Source: JAGOTP01 sp964415465 | GTDB taxonomy: Bacteria > Patescibacteriota > Patescibacteriia > 2-12-FULL-60-25 | Direction: 5' to 3' | DNA length: 13,557 nt | Assembly (NCBI GenBank): GCA_964415465.1 | Contig: CAYQAL010000021.1 | Location: 1 to 13,557 of the forward strand | Shown here: positions 7,790-13,557 of the stretch, one piece after another | How positions within the stretch are numbered: the stretch's first letter is position 1 | How the letters are laid out: each line of letters starts with the position of its first letter | Notes under the pieces: generated by a model | Seen by the model: the letters and a program-made list of their open reading frames with translations, nothing else | Databases searched by the model: none | Told to the model about the DNA's origin: nothing | Made by a program: the position numbers and the translations under genes

Positions 7790-7864
7790 AATAAAATATT
7801 ACGTAGATTAGCTGAGTTAAGCCAATAAAATAGGGATCTAAGCACTATTTTGTGGAATAAAATA
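7790..7864. repeat. Three AATAAAATA direct repeats in AT-rich DNA
   Basis: AATAAAATA occurs at 7790, 7824 and 7856, spaced 34 and 32 nt (about three helical turns). The second and third copies flank a weak AAAATAG/CTATTTT stem (7827-7833/7845-7851) that could serve as a poor terminator for the minus-strand transferase gene. A near DnaA box (TGTGGACAA, 7878-7886, one mismatch) lies next to them. The role is unknown. Confidence 0.4.
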
Positions 7865-7898
7865 CAAGCAGTCTGTCTGTGGACAATCTGGGGATTTC

Positions 7899-8612
7899 CT
7901 AAGATTTCCACTCTTTTATGGCTTTTTCCCAGCGTTCGAGGGTGCCGCAATCAAACCACTGGCCTTCAAGGGGTGCCGCGCCAAGCTGACCAAAGGCAGT
8001 TAAATGAGGAAATAAGTCCTTTTCAAACATCAAAAAGCGCTCCTCGGATTCAATTTTGCTTAAAATGCGGGTGTCGAGAGCGTAAAGACCGGCGTGAACA
8101 AGGTTTGTAGATGGGTCTGCTGGTTTTTCTCTAAATCTTGTCACTTTTGTACCTTCAAGATCCGGAACGCCATAGTGTTGAGGCTCTTCTACCGAAACAA
8201 GACCTAGGGTAGCTGTATAGCCGCCGCTTTCGTGTATGTTGGTGAGAGTCTCTAGGTTAAATCCTTTTAGCTCATCGCCATTTGTGACAAAAATCGACTC
8301 TTTATTAAATGCGTCCTTTAGATAATGGACAGCGGCACCCATCGTTCCCATGGGCTCCGGTTCTTCCCAAAGATCGATTTGAAAGTTTGGGTGGATTGTT
8401 TTCATTGTAGAGCGCCACTCTTCGAACTCAGCCTTCCATTTTGGAGGAATAGTTACGAGGGCGCGTTTTACCCCGTACGTTGCGAGCCATTCCGTAAGCC
8501 AGGTGAGAATCGGTTTTCGCTGAACCGGCACGAGGGGCTTTGGGATTTCGTAGGTCACGGGGCGTAGTCGAGTGCCTTCGCCGCCGGCGTGAATGAGCGC
8601 TTGGGTGATCAT
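7899..8612 (-). CDS. Sugar-phosphate nucleotidyltransferase (NDP-sugar pyrophosphorylase family)
   Basis: The protein has 237 aa and is the catalytic domain only. These enzymes join a sugar 1-phosphate and an NTP into an NDP-sugar for cell-surface glycan synthesis in the cytoplasm. The N-terminus carries the nucleotide-binding signature HAGGEGTRLRPVT followed by PKPLVPV. NGDE holds the first metal-binding Asp, REKP the sugar-phosphate Lys, and HAGLYALD and WFDCGT the second metal-binding Asp. No left-handed beta-helix or acyltransferase tail follows, so it is the short form often annotated as mannose-1-phosphate guanylyltransferase or glucose-1-phosphate thymidylyltransferase. The substrate cannot be told from sequence. 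ATG 8612 is the only start before the signature. No Shine-Dalgarno is seen. It is transcribed away from pyrH and stands alone, followed by the non-coding region with the large RNA on the same strand. Confidence 0.85.
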   Translation of the reverse strand: MITQALIHAGGEGTRLRPVTYEIPKPLVPVQRKPILTWLTEWLATYGVKRALVTIPPKWKAEFEEWRSTMKTIHPNFQIDLWEEPEPMGTMGAAVHYLKDAFNKESIFVTNGDELKGFNLETLTNIHESGGYTATLGLVSVEEPQHYGVPDLEGTKVTRFREKPADPSTNLVHAGLYALDTRILSKIESEERFLMFEKDLFPHLTAFGQLGAAPLEGQWFDCGTLERWEKAIKEWKS

Positions 8613-8654
8613 GGAGTATCAGAGTAGCGAATAAGGACGTCGTCGGCGAATTCG

Positions 8655-8683
8655 TTGACGAACCTGCTATTGGTCCGTACGAT
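8655..8683 (+). promoter_or_regulatory. Promoter for pyrH, outside the inverted-repeat cassette
   Basis: TTGACG (8655-8660), a 17-nt spacer and TACGAT (8678-8683). A start near 8690 would give a leader of about 105 nt including the left inverted repeat. The -10 equals that proposed for recA, so it looks like a resident promoter driving the GC-rich gene. Confidence 0.5.
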
Positions 8684-8707
8684 CCGTGCCAGGTCTTTTA
8701 GAATAAA

Positions 8708-8739
8708 AGAATAAGAAGCAAAGAAGGAGTGGCGTTTCA
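8708..8739 (+). repeat. Left inverted repeat of the pyrH cassette
   Basis: These 32 nt match the reverse complement of 9638-9672 at 30 of 32 positions, with one 3-nt indel. Key blocks are AGAATAAG, AAAGAAGG and AGTGGCGTTTCA. The inner end also makes a local hairpin, AGGAGTG (8725-8731) with CACTCCT (8738-8744). Confidence 0.85.
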
Positions 8740-8794
8740 CTCCTCACTCGCGGATTCGCGAGATGGCTTACAACACGAACAAGGATGGTCGAGT

Positions 8795-9556
8795 ATGGAT
8801 CGCGAAGAACGGTCAGGCGCTGGGCTCAGGTATCCGAGGGTTCTCCTCAAGCTCTCGGGCGAGCTGCTCTGCGAGCGTGAGGGGGGCTTCGGCCTCGACC
8901 CGACGGCGATCGGCGCGCTCGCTGATGAGCTCGCGCAGGTTCATAGGCTCGGCGTCCAGCTCGCGCTGGTCGTCGGTGGTGGCAACATCTTCCGCGGCCT
9001 CAAGGCCGCGTCGACGGGGATGGACCGTTCTACGGCAGACCACATGGGCATGCTCGCGACGGTCATGAACGCACTGGCTCTTCAGGAGGCGCTCGAGAAG
9101 CGGAGCGTGCTCACGCGCGTCCAGACGGCTCTCGAGATGCGCCAGGTGGCTGAGCCGTACATCCGCCGCCGCGCGGTGCGTCACCTCGAGAAGGGTCGTG
9201 CGGTGATCTTTGCCGCGGGCACGGGCAACCCCTACTTCTCCACCGACACGGCGGCAGCGCTGCGTGGCATGGAGGTGGGGGCGAAGGCGCTCCTCAAGGC
9301 CACCAAGGTGGATGGCGTCTACGAGATGGACCCGAAGACCCACCACGACGCCAGGATGTTCCGCCGTCTGTCCTACGACGCCTGCGTCGAGCGGCACATC
9401 GGGGTCATGGATACCTCCGCCGTGACTCTCTCTCGCGACAACAACCTCCCGGTCCACGTCTTCAAGTTCGGGCCTGGGAGCGTGCAGCGGGTCCTGAGGG
9501 GGGAGGCGGTCGGTACCCTCATCGACGGCGCCGAGGGCGTCGAGTTCGCGCCTTAG
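8795..9556 (+). CDS. pyrH: UMP kinase (uridylate kinase)
   Basis: PyrH phosphorylates UMP to UDP with ATP, an essential step in pyrimidine nucleotide synthesis, and is a hexamer of the amino-acid-kinase fold. All hallmark motifs are intact: KLSGE (from Lys19), GGGNIFRG (61-68), DHMGMLAT (82-89), FAAGTGNPYFSTDTAAALRG, ATKVDGVY, and MDTSAVTLSRDNNLPV. From ATG 8795 it has 253 aa, a normal length; this start has AAGGA about 8 nt upstream. A GTG at 8729 would add 22 unconserved residues and lies inside the left inverted repeat, so I reject it. GC content and CTC/GCG/CGC codon use are strikingly higher than in the neighbouring core genes, and the motif variants look proteobacterial/myxobacterial to me (impression, not a tree). 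The usual partners tsf and frr are absent. It looks functional and possibly acquired by transfer. Confidence 0.93.
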   Translation: MDREERSGAGLRYPRVLLKLSGELLCEREGGFGLDPTAIGALADELAQVHRLGVQLALVVGGGNIFRGLKAASTGMDRSTADHMGMLATVMNALALQEALEKRSVLTRVQTALEMRQVAEPYIRRRAVRHLEKGRAVIFAAGTGNPYFSTDTAAALRGMEVGAKALLKATKVDGVYEMDPKTHHDARMFRRLSYDACVERHIGVMDTSAVTLSRDNNLPVHVFKFGPGSVQRVLRGEAVGTLIDGAEGVEFAP

Positions 9557-9576
9557 GTCGCGTTCACCGTGCTGTT

Positions 9577-9637
9577 AGCGGTCGGTGAGCTGCGTCTCAG
9601 ACGCCTCACCGACCGCTCCCGGGCATGGAGTTTTCTT
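9577..9637 (+). terminator. Strong terminator hairpin of pyrH
   Basis: AGCGGTCGGTGAG (9577-9589) pairs perfectly with 9605-9617, with an inner GCGTC/GACGC stem and TCA loop: 18 bp in all. A T-rich stretch (TTTTCTTT, 9631-9638) follows 13 nt later, at the edge of the right inverted repeat. Its high GC matches pyrH, so it probably travelled with the gene. Confidence 0.7.
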
Positions 9638-9672
9638 TGAAACGCCACTCAGCCTTCTTTGGCTCTTATTCT
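9638..9672 (-). repeat. Right inverted repeat of the pyrH cassette
   Basis: Reverse-complement partner of 8708-8739 (30 of 32 aligned positions, one 3-nt insertion). Composition drops to AT-rich immediately beyond it. Confidence 0.85.
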
Positions 9673-9735
9673 GTAGTCTGTTTTGGTCTAAGCGAGCCAC
9701 GGTTTTGCGCTAAAATAAGGTCAGAAACGACGTAG

Positions 9736-9765
9736 TTGACTTTACTGGTTTTTCAATGGTATATT
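9736..9765 (+). promoter_or_regulatory. Promoter of rpoB
   Basis: TTGACT (9736-9741), an 18-nt spacer and TATATT (9760-9765), each hexamer 5 of 6 to consensus. Transcription would begin near 9772, giving a leader of about 255 nt before the rpoB ATG. Confidence 0.65.
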
Positions 9766-9849
9766 CCGCGCGGAAAAACTTACTTCAACGATCGATTTTT
9801 TGATCAAACGCTGCCCGCCCATGCAGACTTCGCGCTCGTAACGCAGAAA

Positions 9850-9884
9850 CCCCTTCCCGATCCACAGATCTGGGAGGGGATTTT
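9850..9884 (+). terminator. Attenuator-like hairpin in the rpoB leader
   Basis: CCCCTTCC (9850-9857) pairs with GGGAGGGG (9872-9879, one G-U), and the stem continues after a C/T mismatch as GATC/GATC around CACA. ATTTT follows directly (9880-9884). It has terminator form but lies inside the rpoB transcript, so an attenuator controlling RNA polymerase synthesis is likely. Confidence 0.55.
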
Positions 9885-9946
9885 GCGCTCTATGCGCGGT
9901 TGAAATAGGTTTTTACATCTCGGCTCCATGTTTGGGTGAAACGGAC

Positions 9947-9983
9947 ACGAACTTCCCCCGGCTATCTGTCTTCCTGAGTTCGT
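9947..9983 (+). promoter_or_regulatory. Second hairpin in the rpoB leader
   Basis: ACGAACT (9947-9953) pairs with AGTTCGT (9977-9983), extendable by GG/CC across a bulge. It lies between the attenuator-like stem and the rpoB start and may be an alternative or downstream element of the same control region. Confidence 0.35.
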
Positions 9984-10028
9984 CCCGCGTTTGCTCAAGC
10001 GTGTGTTAACTCCCCTCAGCCGTTTTCT

Positions 10029-13000
10029 ATGATTTTCCGTCGCCAGCCATCGGTTGACGTCGAGCGTCGGTACTTTACCGCGACTCGTGACGCCATGGCC
10101 CTCCCGGACCTCATTGAGGTCCAGAAAGATTCCTACCGTTGGTTCCTCCAGGAAGGAATTCGTGAGCTGGTCAAAGAGATTTCGCCGATCAAAGACTTTA
10201 TTGGTCGCGATCTCGAGTTGCATTTGGATGATTATTTCGTTGACGAACCAAAATTCGACGAGAAGACGTCGATGGCAAAGAACGTCAACTATGAAGCGGC
10301 TCTCCGTGTAAAGGCGCGTCTTACGAACCGCCGCACAGGTGCTTCCAAAGAGCAGGAGGTCTACCTTGGTGACCTGCCTCTCATGACGGAACGTGGAACG
10401 TACGTCATTAACGGAATCGAGCGTGTCATCGTGTCGCAGCTTGTTCGCTCGGCTGGTGCCTTTTTCAGCGCTGAGCTCGTTCGCGGTCGTAAGCAGTACG
10501 GTGCCAAGATCATCCCAAACCGTGGAGCTTGGCTCGAGTTTGAAACCGACGGCAACAACGTGATTTGGGTCAAAATCGATCGCAAGCGCAAAGTGGCTGC
10601 TACGTCGCTCTTGCGTGCCTTTGGCGTTGGTCACGATGACGAGATTCGCGCCCTCTTCACGGATGTCGATATCCACCCATTGAACCGCTATATCGATTCG
10701 ACGCTTGCGAAAGATGCGGCTAAGGATGAAGAGTCCGGTCACGTCGAAGTCTATAAGCGTATTCGCCCAGGAGACTTGGCAACGCCTGACAACGCTCGCT
10801 CGCTCGTGCAATCGATGTTCTTCAACTTCGATCGCTATGACTTGGGCCCAGTCGGACGCTACAAGTTCAACCATCGCTTCGGGCTTCAGATGGAACGCGA
10901 ACAGGTTGTAAAGGAAGAGTCGCGTATTTTGACGAAGGACGACTTGGTCTTGATTTTGAAAGAGATCATTCGTTTGAACATCTCGCAGGAAGAATCCGAC
11001 GACGTTGACCATCTTGGAAACCGCCGTGTCCGCGCCGTTGGGGAACTGGCGCAAGGGCGTTTCCGTATCGGTCTCGCGCGTATGGAGCGTATCGTCCGCG
11101 ATCGTATGTCGACGCTCGACATCGACACGCTGACCCCAGCCAAGCTCATCAACGCCCGCCCCGTTATCGGTGCCGTGCGTGAATTCTTCATGAGCTCGCA
11201 GTTGTCGCAGTTCATGGACCAGACGAACCCGTTGTCTGAGCTCGAACACAAGCGCCGTTTGTCCGCGATGGGCCCAGGTGGTCTCTCCCGCGAACGCGCT
11301 GGCTTCGATGTTCGTGACGTGCACCGCACGCACTACGGCCGTATCTGTCCGATTACCTCACCAGAAGGTCCAAACATCGGTTTGATCGGTCACATGTCGT
11401 GTTACGCCCGTATCAACGAATACGGTTTCATCGAAACCCCTTACCGTAAAGTCCGTAACTGGGCCTTGAACGATGGGAAAGATTCAATCGACGAGGTCTT
11501 GCGTGTTGACGTCAACGACGGCGAAGGGAAACTGATCGGAAAAGCCGGTACAACCGTTGATAAGAAGCTCGCGGAAAAATTGCAGAAGATCTCGATCGAC
11601 AAGTTACCGATCCACCCAACCGTTACGGATGAAGTTGTTTACTTGAACGCCTTTGCCGAAGAACGTGGAACAACAGCGCCTGCGACGACCCCAATCGGTC
11701 GCGATGGGAAGTTCACGGTCGAACGTGCTCCTGCGCGTAAGAACGGGGAACCGACGATCGTGGATGTGGCTGAAATCGACTACGTCGACGTCTCGTCCAA
11801 GCAGATTCTCTCGATCGGTACGTCTTTGATTCCATTCGTGGAACACGATGACGGTCACCGCGCCTTGATGGGAACGAACATGCAACGTCAGGCCGTCCCG
11901 TGTATCAAGCCAGACGCGCCAATTGTCGGTACGGGTGTCGAACGTCGCGCCGCTATCGACTCTGGTCAGGCCTTGATCGCCCCAGACGACGGTGTCGTTG
12001 TGTCTGTGTCTGGAAACCATGTTGAATTCCAGTCCGCTGGCGATGGTCGCATCCACCGCTACGACTTGATGAAGTTCCAGCGCTCGAACCACTCGACGTG
12101 TGTCAACCAGCGCCCAGTCGTTATGAAGGGTCAGAAAATGTACGCCGGTGAAGTCTTGGTCGACGGAACGTCTTGCCAACGCGGTGAGCTCGCCCTCGGT
12201 CAGAACTTGCTGTGTGCCTTCTTGAGCTGGGATGGCTACAACTACGAAGACGCGATCATTTTGAGCGAACGCTTGATTCACACCGATCGCTTCACCTCGA
12301 TCAACATAGAACACCACGTGCTCGATGTCCGTGATACGAAGCTCGGTCTTGAAGTCGTGACGTCCGATATTCCAAACGTGTCCGAAGAACGTCTCCGCAA
12401 CCTCGATGAGAACGGTATTGTCCGCATCGGCGCCGAGGTGAAATCGGGCGATATTTTGGTCGGTAAGATCACGCCAAAGGGTGAGACTGATTTGTCAGCT
12501 GAAGAAAAATTGCTCCGCGCGATTTTCGGTGAAAAGGCCCGCGATGTGCGCGATTCCTCGCTTCGCTTGGAACACGGTGAGCACGGCAAAGTTGTGGACG
12601 TGAAAATCTTCTCACGCGAAGCCGGAGACAAACTCCAGCCAGGTGTCTTGAAGCAGATCGTCGTGACGGTTGCTGACCTTCGTAAGATCCAGGCGGGTGA
12701 TAAGCTCGCTGGCCGCCACGGAAACAAGGGCGTTATTTCGAAGATCGTCCCAGTCGCTGACATGCCATTCCTTGAGGATGGCACACCAGTTGACGTGATT
12801 CTTTCGCCGCTTGGTGTCGTGTCGCGTATGAACTTGGGTCAGATTCTGGAAACGCACTTGGGTCTTGCGGCAAACGCGCTCGGCTACCATGTTGCGACCC
12901 CTGTGTTCGATGGAGTTCCAGAACAGAAGATTCACGAAGAGTTGGAAAAAGCCGGCTTCCCAGGTGATGGAAAGATCAAAGTCTTTGATGGACGTACCGG

Positions 13001-13487
13001 TGAGGCCTACGATCACGCGCCAACGGTCGGCTACATCTACATGTTGAAGCTGAACCACATGGTGGAAGATAAGATTCACCAGCGTTCGATTGGTCCGTAC
13101 TCGCTCATCACCCAGCAGCCACTTGGAGGAAAAGCACAGTTCGGAGGTCAGCGTTTCGGAGAAATGGAAGTGTGGGCGCTGGAAGCGTACGGTGCGGCGC
13201 ACACCTTGCAGGAAATTCTCACGATTAAGTCTGACGACGTTCCAGGTCGCTCCAAAGCGTACGAAGCGATCATTAAGGGAGAGCCGATTCAGAAGGTCAA
13301 CGTCCCAGAATCATTCAACGTATTGGTTCGTGAATTGAAAGGTCTTGGTCTCGATGTTGAGTTGCTCAAAGATGGAAAGCGTCTGGAAGAAGCAGCGCCT
13401 CGTCCAGAGCACTTCAAAGTTCGTGCCACTCTCTCGAACGACGAACCGTCGGAAGATGAATGGGTTCCAGCACCAACTGACTTCTAA
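10029..13487 (+). CDS. rpoB: RNA polymerase beta subunit
   Basis: RpoB with RpoC forms the catalytic core of bacterial RNA polymerase. The protein is 1152 aa, near the compact length of lineages without the large E. coli insertions (E. coli 1342). Conserved blocks in order: the N-terminal lobe (VQKDSYRWFL); the rifampicin-pocket region SQLSQFMDQTNPLSE with HKRRLSAMGPGG (residues 390-417); THYGRICPITSPEGPNIGLI; the NYEDAIILSERL block; KGETDLSAEEKLLRAIFGEKA; GDKLAGRHGNKGVIS with its active-site lysines; and the C-terminal clamp KAQFGGQRFGEMEVWALEAYGA. No rplJ-rplL pair precedes it, unlike the common bacterial arrangement. No Shine-Dalgarno is visible before ATG 10029 (preceded by CCGTTTTCT). 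Codon use favours CCA for Pro and TTG/CTC for Leu, in contrast with pyrH. rpoC begins 20 nt downstream. Confidence 0.98.
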   Translation: MIFRRQPSVDVERRYFTATRDAMALPDLIEVQKDSYRWFLQEGIRELVKEISPIKDFIGRDLELHLDDYFVDEPKFDEKTSMAKNVNYEAALRVKARLTNRRTGASKEQEVYLGDLPLMTERGTYVINGIERVIVSQLVRSAGAFFSAELVRGRKQYGAKIIPNRGAWLEFETDGNNVIWVKIDRKRKVAATSLLRAFGVGHDDEIRALFTDVDIHPLNRYIDSTLAKDAAKDEESGHVEVYKRIRPGDLATPDNARSLVQSMFFNFDRYDLGPVGRYKFNHRFGLQMEREQVVKEESRILTKDDLVLILKEIIRLNISQEESDDVDHLGNRRVRAVGELAQGRFRIGLARMERIVRDRMSTLDIDTLTPAKLINARPVIGAVREFFMSSQLSQFMDQTNPLSELEHKRRLSAMGPGGLSRERAGFDVRDVHRTHYGRICPITSPEGPNIGLIGHMSCYARINEYGFIETPYRKVRNWALNDGKDSIDEVLRVDVNDGEGKLIGKAGTTVDKKLAEKLQKISIDKLPIHPTVTDEVVYLNAFAEERGTTAPATTPIGRDGKFTVERAPARKNGEPTIVDVAEIDYVDVSSKQILSIGTSLIPFVEHDDGHRALMGTNMQRQAVPCIKPDAPIVGTGVERRAAIDSGQALIAPDDGVVVSVSGNHVEFQSAGDGRIHRYDLMKFQRSNHSTCVNQRPVVMKGQKMYAGEVLVDGTSCQRGELALGQNLLCAFLSWDGYNYEDAIILSERLIHTDRFTSINIEHHVLDVRDTKLGLEVVTSDIPNVSEERLRNLDENGIVRIGAEVKSGDILVGKITPKGETDLSAEEKLLRAIFGEKARDVRDSSLRLEHGEHGKVVDVKIFSREAGDKLQPGVLKQIVVTVADLRKIQAGDKLAGRHGNKGVISKIVPVADMPFLEDGTPVDVILSPLGVVSRMNLGQILETHLGLAANALGYHVATPVFDGVPEQKIHEELEKAGFPGDGKIKVFDGRTGEAYDHAPTVGYIYMLKLNHMVEDKIHQRSIGPYSLITQQPLGGKAQFGGQRFGEMEVWALEAYGAAHTLQEILTIKSDDVPGRSKAYEAIIKGEPIQKVNVPESFNVLVRELKGLGLDVELLKDGKRLEEAAPRPEHFKVRATLSNDEPSEDEWVPAPTDF

Positions 13488-13507
13488 CTCTCAAGACCAT
13501 CGAATTT

Positions 13508-13557
13508 ATGGCGTATTTCCAAACGGAAAACATCAAGTCCACGGACTTTGATGCCAT
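13508..13557 (+). CDS. rpoC: RNA polymerase beta' subunit, N-terminal start only
   Basis: ATG 13508 opens a frame reading MAYFQTENIKSTDFDAI to the end of the window, matching the usual RpoC N-terminus (the segment before the zinc-binding clamp). It lies 20 nt after the rpoB stop in the standard rpoB-rpoC operon order. No Shine-Dalgarno is visible. Only 16 codons can be seen. Confidence 0.85.
   Translation, partial: MAYFQTENIKSTDFDA

Larger units (their letters stand above)
8708..9672 (+). mobile_element. Putative acquired cassette: inverted repeats around pyrH and its terminator
   Basis: A segment of about 965 bp consists of a 32/35-bp imperfect inverted repeat, one GC-rich gene and that gene's terminator. 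The sequence outside the repeats is AT-richer, and codon use inside differs from rpoB and ftsK. No transposase or recombinase is encoded, and I see no clear target-site duplication. It may be a non-autonomous transposon-like unit, an invertible segment, or an old insertion of another kind. Confidence 0.4.

Noticed and set aside
8729..8794. Upstream GTG start for pyrH preceded by AAGAAGGA
   Set aside because: The purine run abuts the GTG with no spacing, lies within the inverted repeat and would add 22 unconserved residues; ATG 8795 has a well-placed AAGGA.
9804..11333. Open frame of 509 codons on the minus strand
   Set aside because: It lies antisense to rpoB and its leader, and its protein has no recognisable domain. 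It is a by-product of rpoB codon bias.
1..13557. CRISPR array, insertion sequence with transposase, or tRNA and rRNA genes
   Set aside because: No regularly spaced direct repeats, no transposase-like frame, and no tRNA or rRNA signatures were found on either strand.

Overview
The window looks like a chromosomal scaffold piece from an ultra-small bacterium of the Patescibacteria (Candidate Phyla Radiation). The evidence is a short RpoB (1152 aa) with no ribosomal-protein genes directly upstream, a RecA / FtsK / RodZ-like cell-cycle cluster, almost no Shine-Dalgarno sequence before the core genes, and moderate GC. The phylum assignment is inference; the gene identifications are firm. A run of 100 N (3758-3857) is a scaffold gap that removes the 3' end of recA and the 5' end of ftsK.

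Layout. Positions 1-551 hold no gene but fold extensively, with a 15-bp long-range helix and several nested stems: a candidate structured RNA or leader. Next is a GC-rich gene (552-2642) for a secreted M23-type peptidase lipoprotein with an Asp/Gly/Val/Met-rich spacer of the kind common in Myxococcota. After a terminator come recA (2826 to the gap), ftsK (gap to 6121) and a RodZ-like HTH membrane protein (6125-6817). The next 1.08 kb (6818-7898) is gene-free. It contains a strong candidate for a large structured RNA of about 720 nt on the minus strand, with a near-consensus promoter, a closing helix between its ends and four folded domains. It also has a perfect palindrome, a second small folded segment and AT-rich direct repeats. 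A sugar-nucleotidyltransferase follows on the minus strand (7899-8612).

A GC-rich pyrH (8795-9556) with its own terminator is framed by a 32/35-bp inverted repeat (8708-8739 and 9638-9672), and base composition changes at these borders. This looks like an acquired cassette placed behind a resident promoter. rpoB (10029-13487) has a good promoter and a leader of about 250 nt with an attenuator-like hairpin. The first 50 bases of rpoC close the window.

Functionally, most genes are core: recombination and repair (RecA), chromosome segregation at division (FtsK), cell shape (RodZ-like), sugar activation for the envelope, pyrimidine nucleotide supply (PyrH) and transcription (RpoB/RpoC). The unusual content is two structured non-coding regions and two GC-rich genes (peptidase lipoprotein and pyrH) unlike their neighbours in codon use. 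The best candidates for something undescribed are the large minus-strand RNA and the inverted-repeat-bounded pyrH cassette.
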